Under the pieces are notes generated by a model, which saw only the letters and a program-made list of their open reading frames with translations, was not told the DNA's origin and did no database searches. A DNA stretch of 64,000 bases from an uncultured Dehalococcoidia bacterium. Its GTDB lineage: Bacteria; Chloroflexota; Dehalococcoidia; Lucifugimonadales; UBA1123. The stretch is from NCBI GenBank assembly GCA_951812505.1, contig CATOSI010000005.1, positions 1-64,000 on the forward strand, given 5' to 3'. This document shows positions 63,055 to 64,000 of the stretch, in pieces (the first letter of the stretch is position 1; each line of letters opens with the position of its first letter). A program made the position numbers and the translations under genes.

Positions 63055-64000
63055 ATGGTCCCGCCCGGAGACGTGTTCGGAATCATCCCAGTCTGGCTAG
63101 CTGTTTACGCGCTGTCCATCGCCGCGTTCGCCACCGCCGCCTATATTCTGTATCTGCGCGTGTTCCGGCTCGTGCTGCTCGGCAAGAACCCTGAACGGTT
63201 CGACCAGCCCGTCCGACGTTTCTTCGGCGCGCTCCCCTATGTCTTCGGACAGCGAAAGGTGCTCCAGAGCGTATCGCTCCGAGACCGCGCCGGCCTCGCG
63301 CACTTCTTCATCTTCTGGGGATTCCTCTCCTTCACCGCCAGCTATATTCTGTACATCTTCGCCGACTCGATCTGGCCGCAGTTCTCAGAGACGATACTCA
63401 CCGACGCCGGCGTCAGGGTCTTCACCGCCTACCTCGACATACTCGCCGTCGTGTTCTTCGTAGTGCTGGTCTGGGCAGCGATCAGACGATGGGGAATCAA
63501 GCCCCGCCGTCTCAGCTTCGACCTCACACAGAAGGGCGAGTCCGCCATAATCCTTATGCTCATAGCCTGCCTCATGCTCTTCACCCTTCTCACCGAGGCA
63601 TTCTACGTCGCCTCCGGCGGTCACGGACCCCACGCAGACGCGCTGATAGGGCGTCCGCTGGGCGAGGCATTCGCCAACGCCGGAATAGACGGCGACGCGG
63701 CCAACGCGCTCCAGGGCATATTCTGGTGGCTGCACCTGGCCATCATTCTCGGATTCTCGCTGTACATCCCGCTCTCGAAGCACATGCACATCGTGGCCGC
63801 GCCGGTCAGCTTCTTCACACGCAAGCTCGACGAGCGCGGCACGCTGACCACTCCCGACCTCGAAGCCGCCCTCGACAACGAGGAGGCGCTCGGCGCGAGC
63901 AAGATACAGGACTTCACATGGAAGGAACTCCTCGACGGCTACTCCTGTGCCGTCTGCGGACGCTGCACCGACAACTGCCCCGCTAACATCACGGGCAAGA
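63055..64000 (+). CDS. HdrD-like membrane Fe-S oxidoreductase (N-terminal part)
   Basis: Open from the ATG at 63055 (AGGAG upstream) to the right edge, 315 residues seen. The first ~240 residues hold about five membrane helices with His residues of a NarI/DsrM-like heme b domain (GLAHFFIFWGFLSF, FWWLHLAIILGFSLYIPLSKHMHI). Then DFTWKELLDGYSCAVCGRCTDNCPANITGK begins a 4Fe-4S ferredoxin domain. This is the layout of heterodisulfide-reductase-D-like (Fe-S)-binding proteins that pass electrons between quinones and cytoplasmic carriers; CCG domains would follow beyond the window. Confidence 0.87.
   Translation, partial: MVPPGDVFGIIPVWLAVYALSIAAFATAAYILYLRVFRLVLLGKNPERFDQPVRRFFGALPYVFGQRKVLQSVSLRDRAGLAHFFIFWGFLSFTASYILYIFADSIWPQFSETILTDAGVRVFTAYLDILAVVFFVVLVWAAIRRWGIKPRRLSFDLTQKGESAIILMLIACLMLFTLLTEAFYVASGGHGPHADALIGRPLGEAFANAGIDGDAANALQGIFWWLHLAIILGFSLYIPLSKHMHIVAAPVSFFTRKLDERGTLTTPDLEAALDNEEALGASKIQDFTWKELLDGYSCAVCGRCTDNCPANITGK

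Overview
The window is GC-rich, gene-dense bacterial DNA. Lipoproteins with VEKEV-type or Thr/Pro-rich linkers, Uma2-family nucleases and many paralogous enolase-superfamily and flavin enzymes point to an uncultivated Chloroflexota, plausibly the SAR202/Dehalococcoidia side. That assignment is inference; no rRNA gene is present. Both ends cut genes: tsaD on the left, and a membrane cytochrome/Fe-S oxidoreductase of the HdrD type on the right.

Layout. 0-7 kb: partial tsaD, a sugar-acid dehydratase-like enolase-superfamily gene, and an oligopeptide-type ABC importer (lipoprotein plus two permeases, no ATPases). 7-18.7 kb: housekeeping genes, namely an ACT-ACT-GlnE fusion, an alkaline-phosphatase-superfamily enzyme, tal-pgi, glnS, a KDG-kinase/dehydratase pair, lipB and a DUF6295 protein. 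18.6-28 kb: MFS exporter, larB, a luciferase-like oxidoreductase, a one-domain voltage-gated cation channel, malate synthase, tRNA-Asp, a DAO-type oxidase and a peptidase-like/GH88-105 fusion. 28-38.8 kb: FAH-family hydrolase, the two Opp/Dpp ATPases the importer lacks, MFS, beta-propeller lactonase, alpha/beta hydrolase, a rhamnonate-dehydratase-like enzyme, cupin, BNR-repeat protein and amidohydrolase. 38.8-44 kb: an accessory island of two Uma2 nucleases, VapBC-like and HicAB-like toxin-antitoxin pairs and a surface S1-protease lipoprotein. 44-59 kb: oxidoreductases and tailoring enzymes, including a Rieske oxygenase followed by an RND/MMPL exporter, convergent with a GPP34-cytochrome P450 fusion, then an M24 peptidase, a formylglycine-generating enzyme and a flavin-dependent halogenase with a decayed copy of its 3' end. 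59-62 kb: an orphan HsdR-N-type nuclease and gene-poor DNA. 62-64 kb: a UbiA prenyltransferase and the partial HdrD-like gene.

Metabolically, sugar-acid dehydratases, KDG kinase, a lactonase, GH88/105, transaldolase and glucose-6-phosphate isomerase fit catabolism of oxidised sugars and uronates. Importers, amidohydrolase, FAH-family and DAO enzymes fit scavenging of peptides and small organics.

Two points need care. First, at least five genes are broken by a single-base change in a homopolymer (about 48.87, 52.97, 58.16, 58.39 and 61.39 kb), and two of these share the context GCGCGGGGG, so sequencing error is a real possibility. Second, three genes lack a usual start codon where family homology or a Shine-Dalgarno site says they should begin. 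The best candidate for an undescribed system is the Rieske / RND / GPP34-P450 locus at 47.7-53.3 kb.
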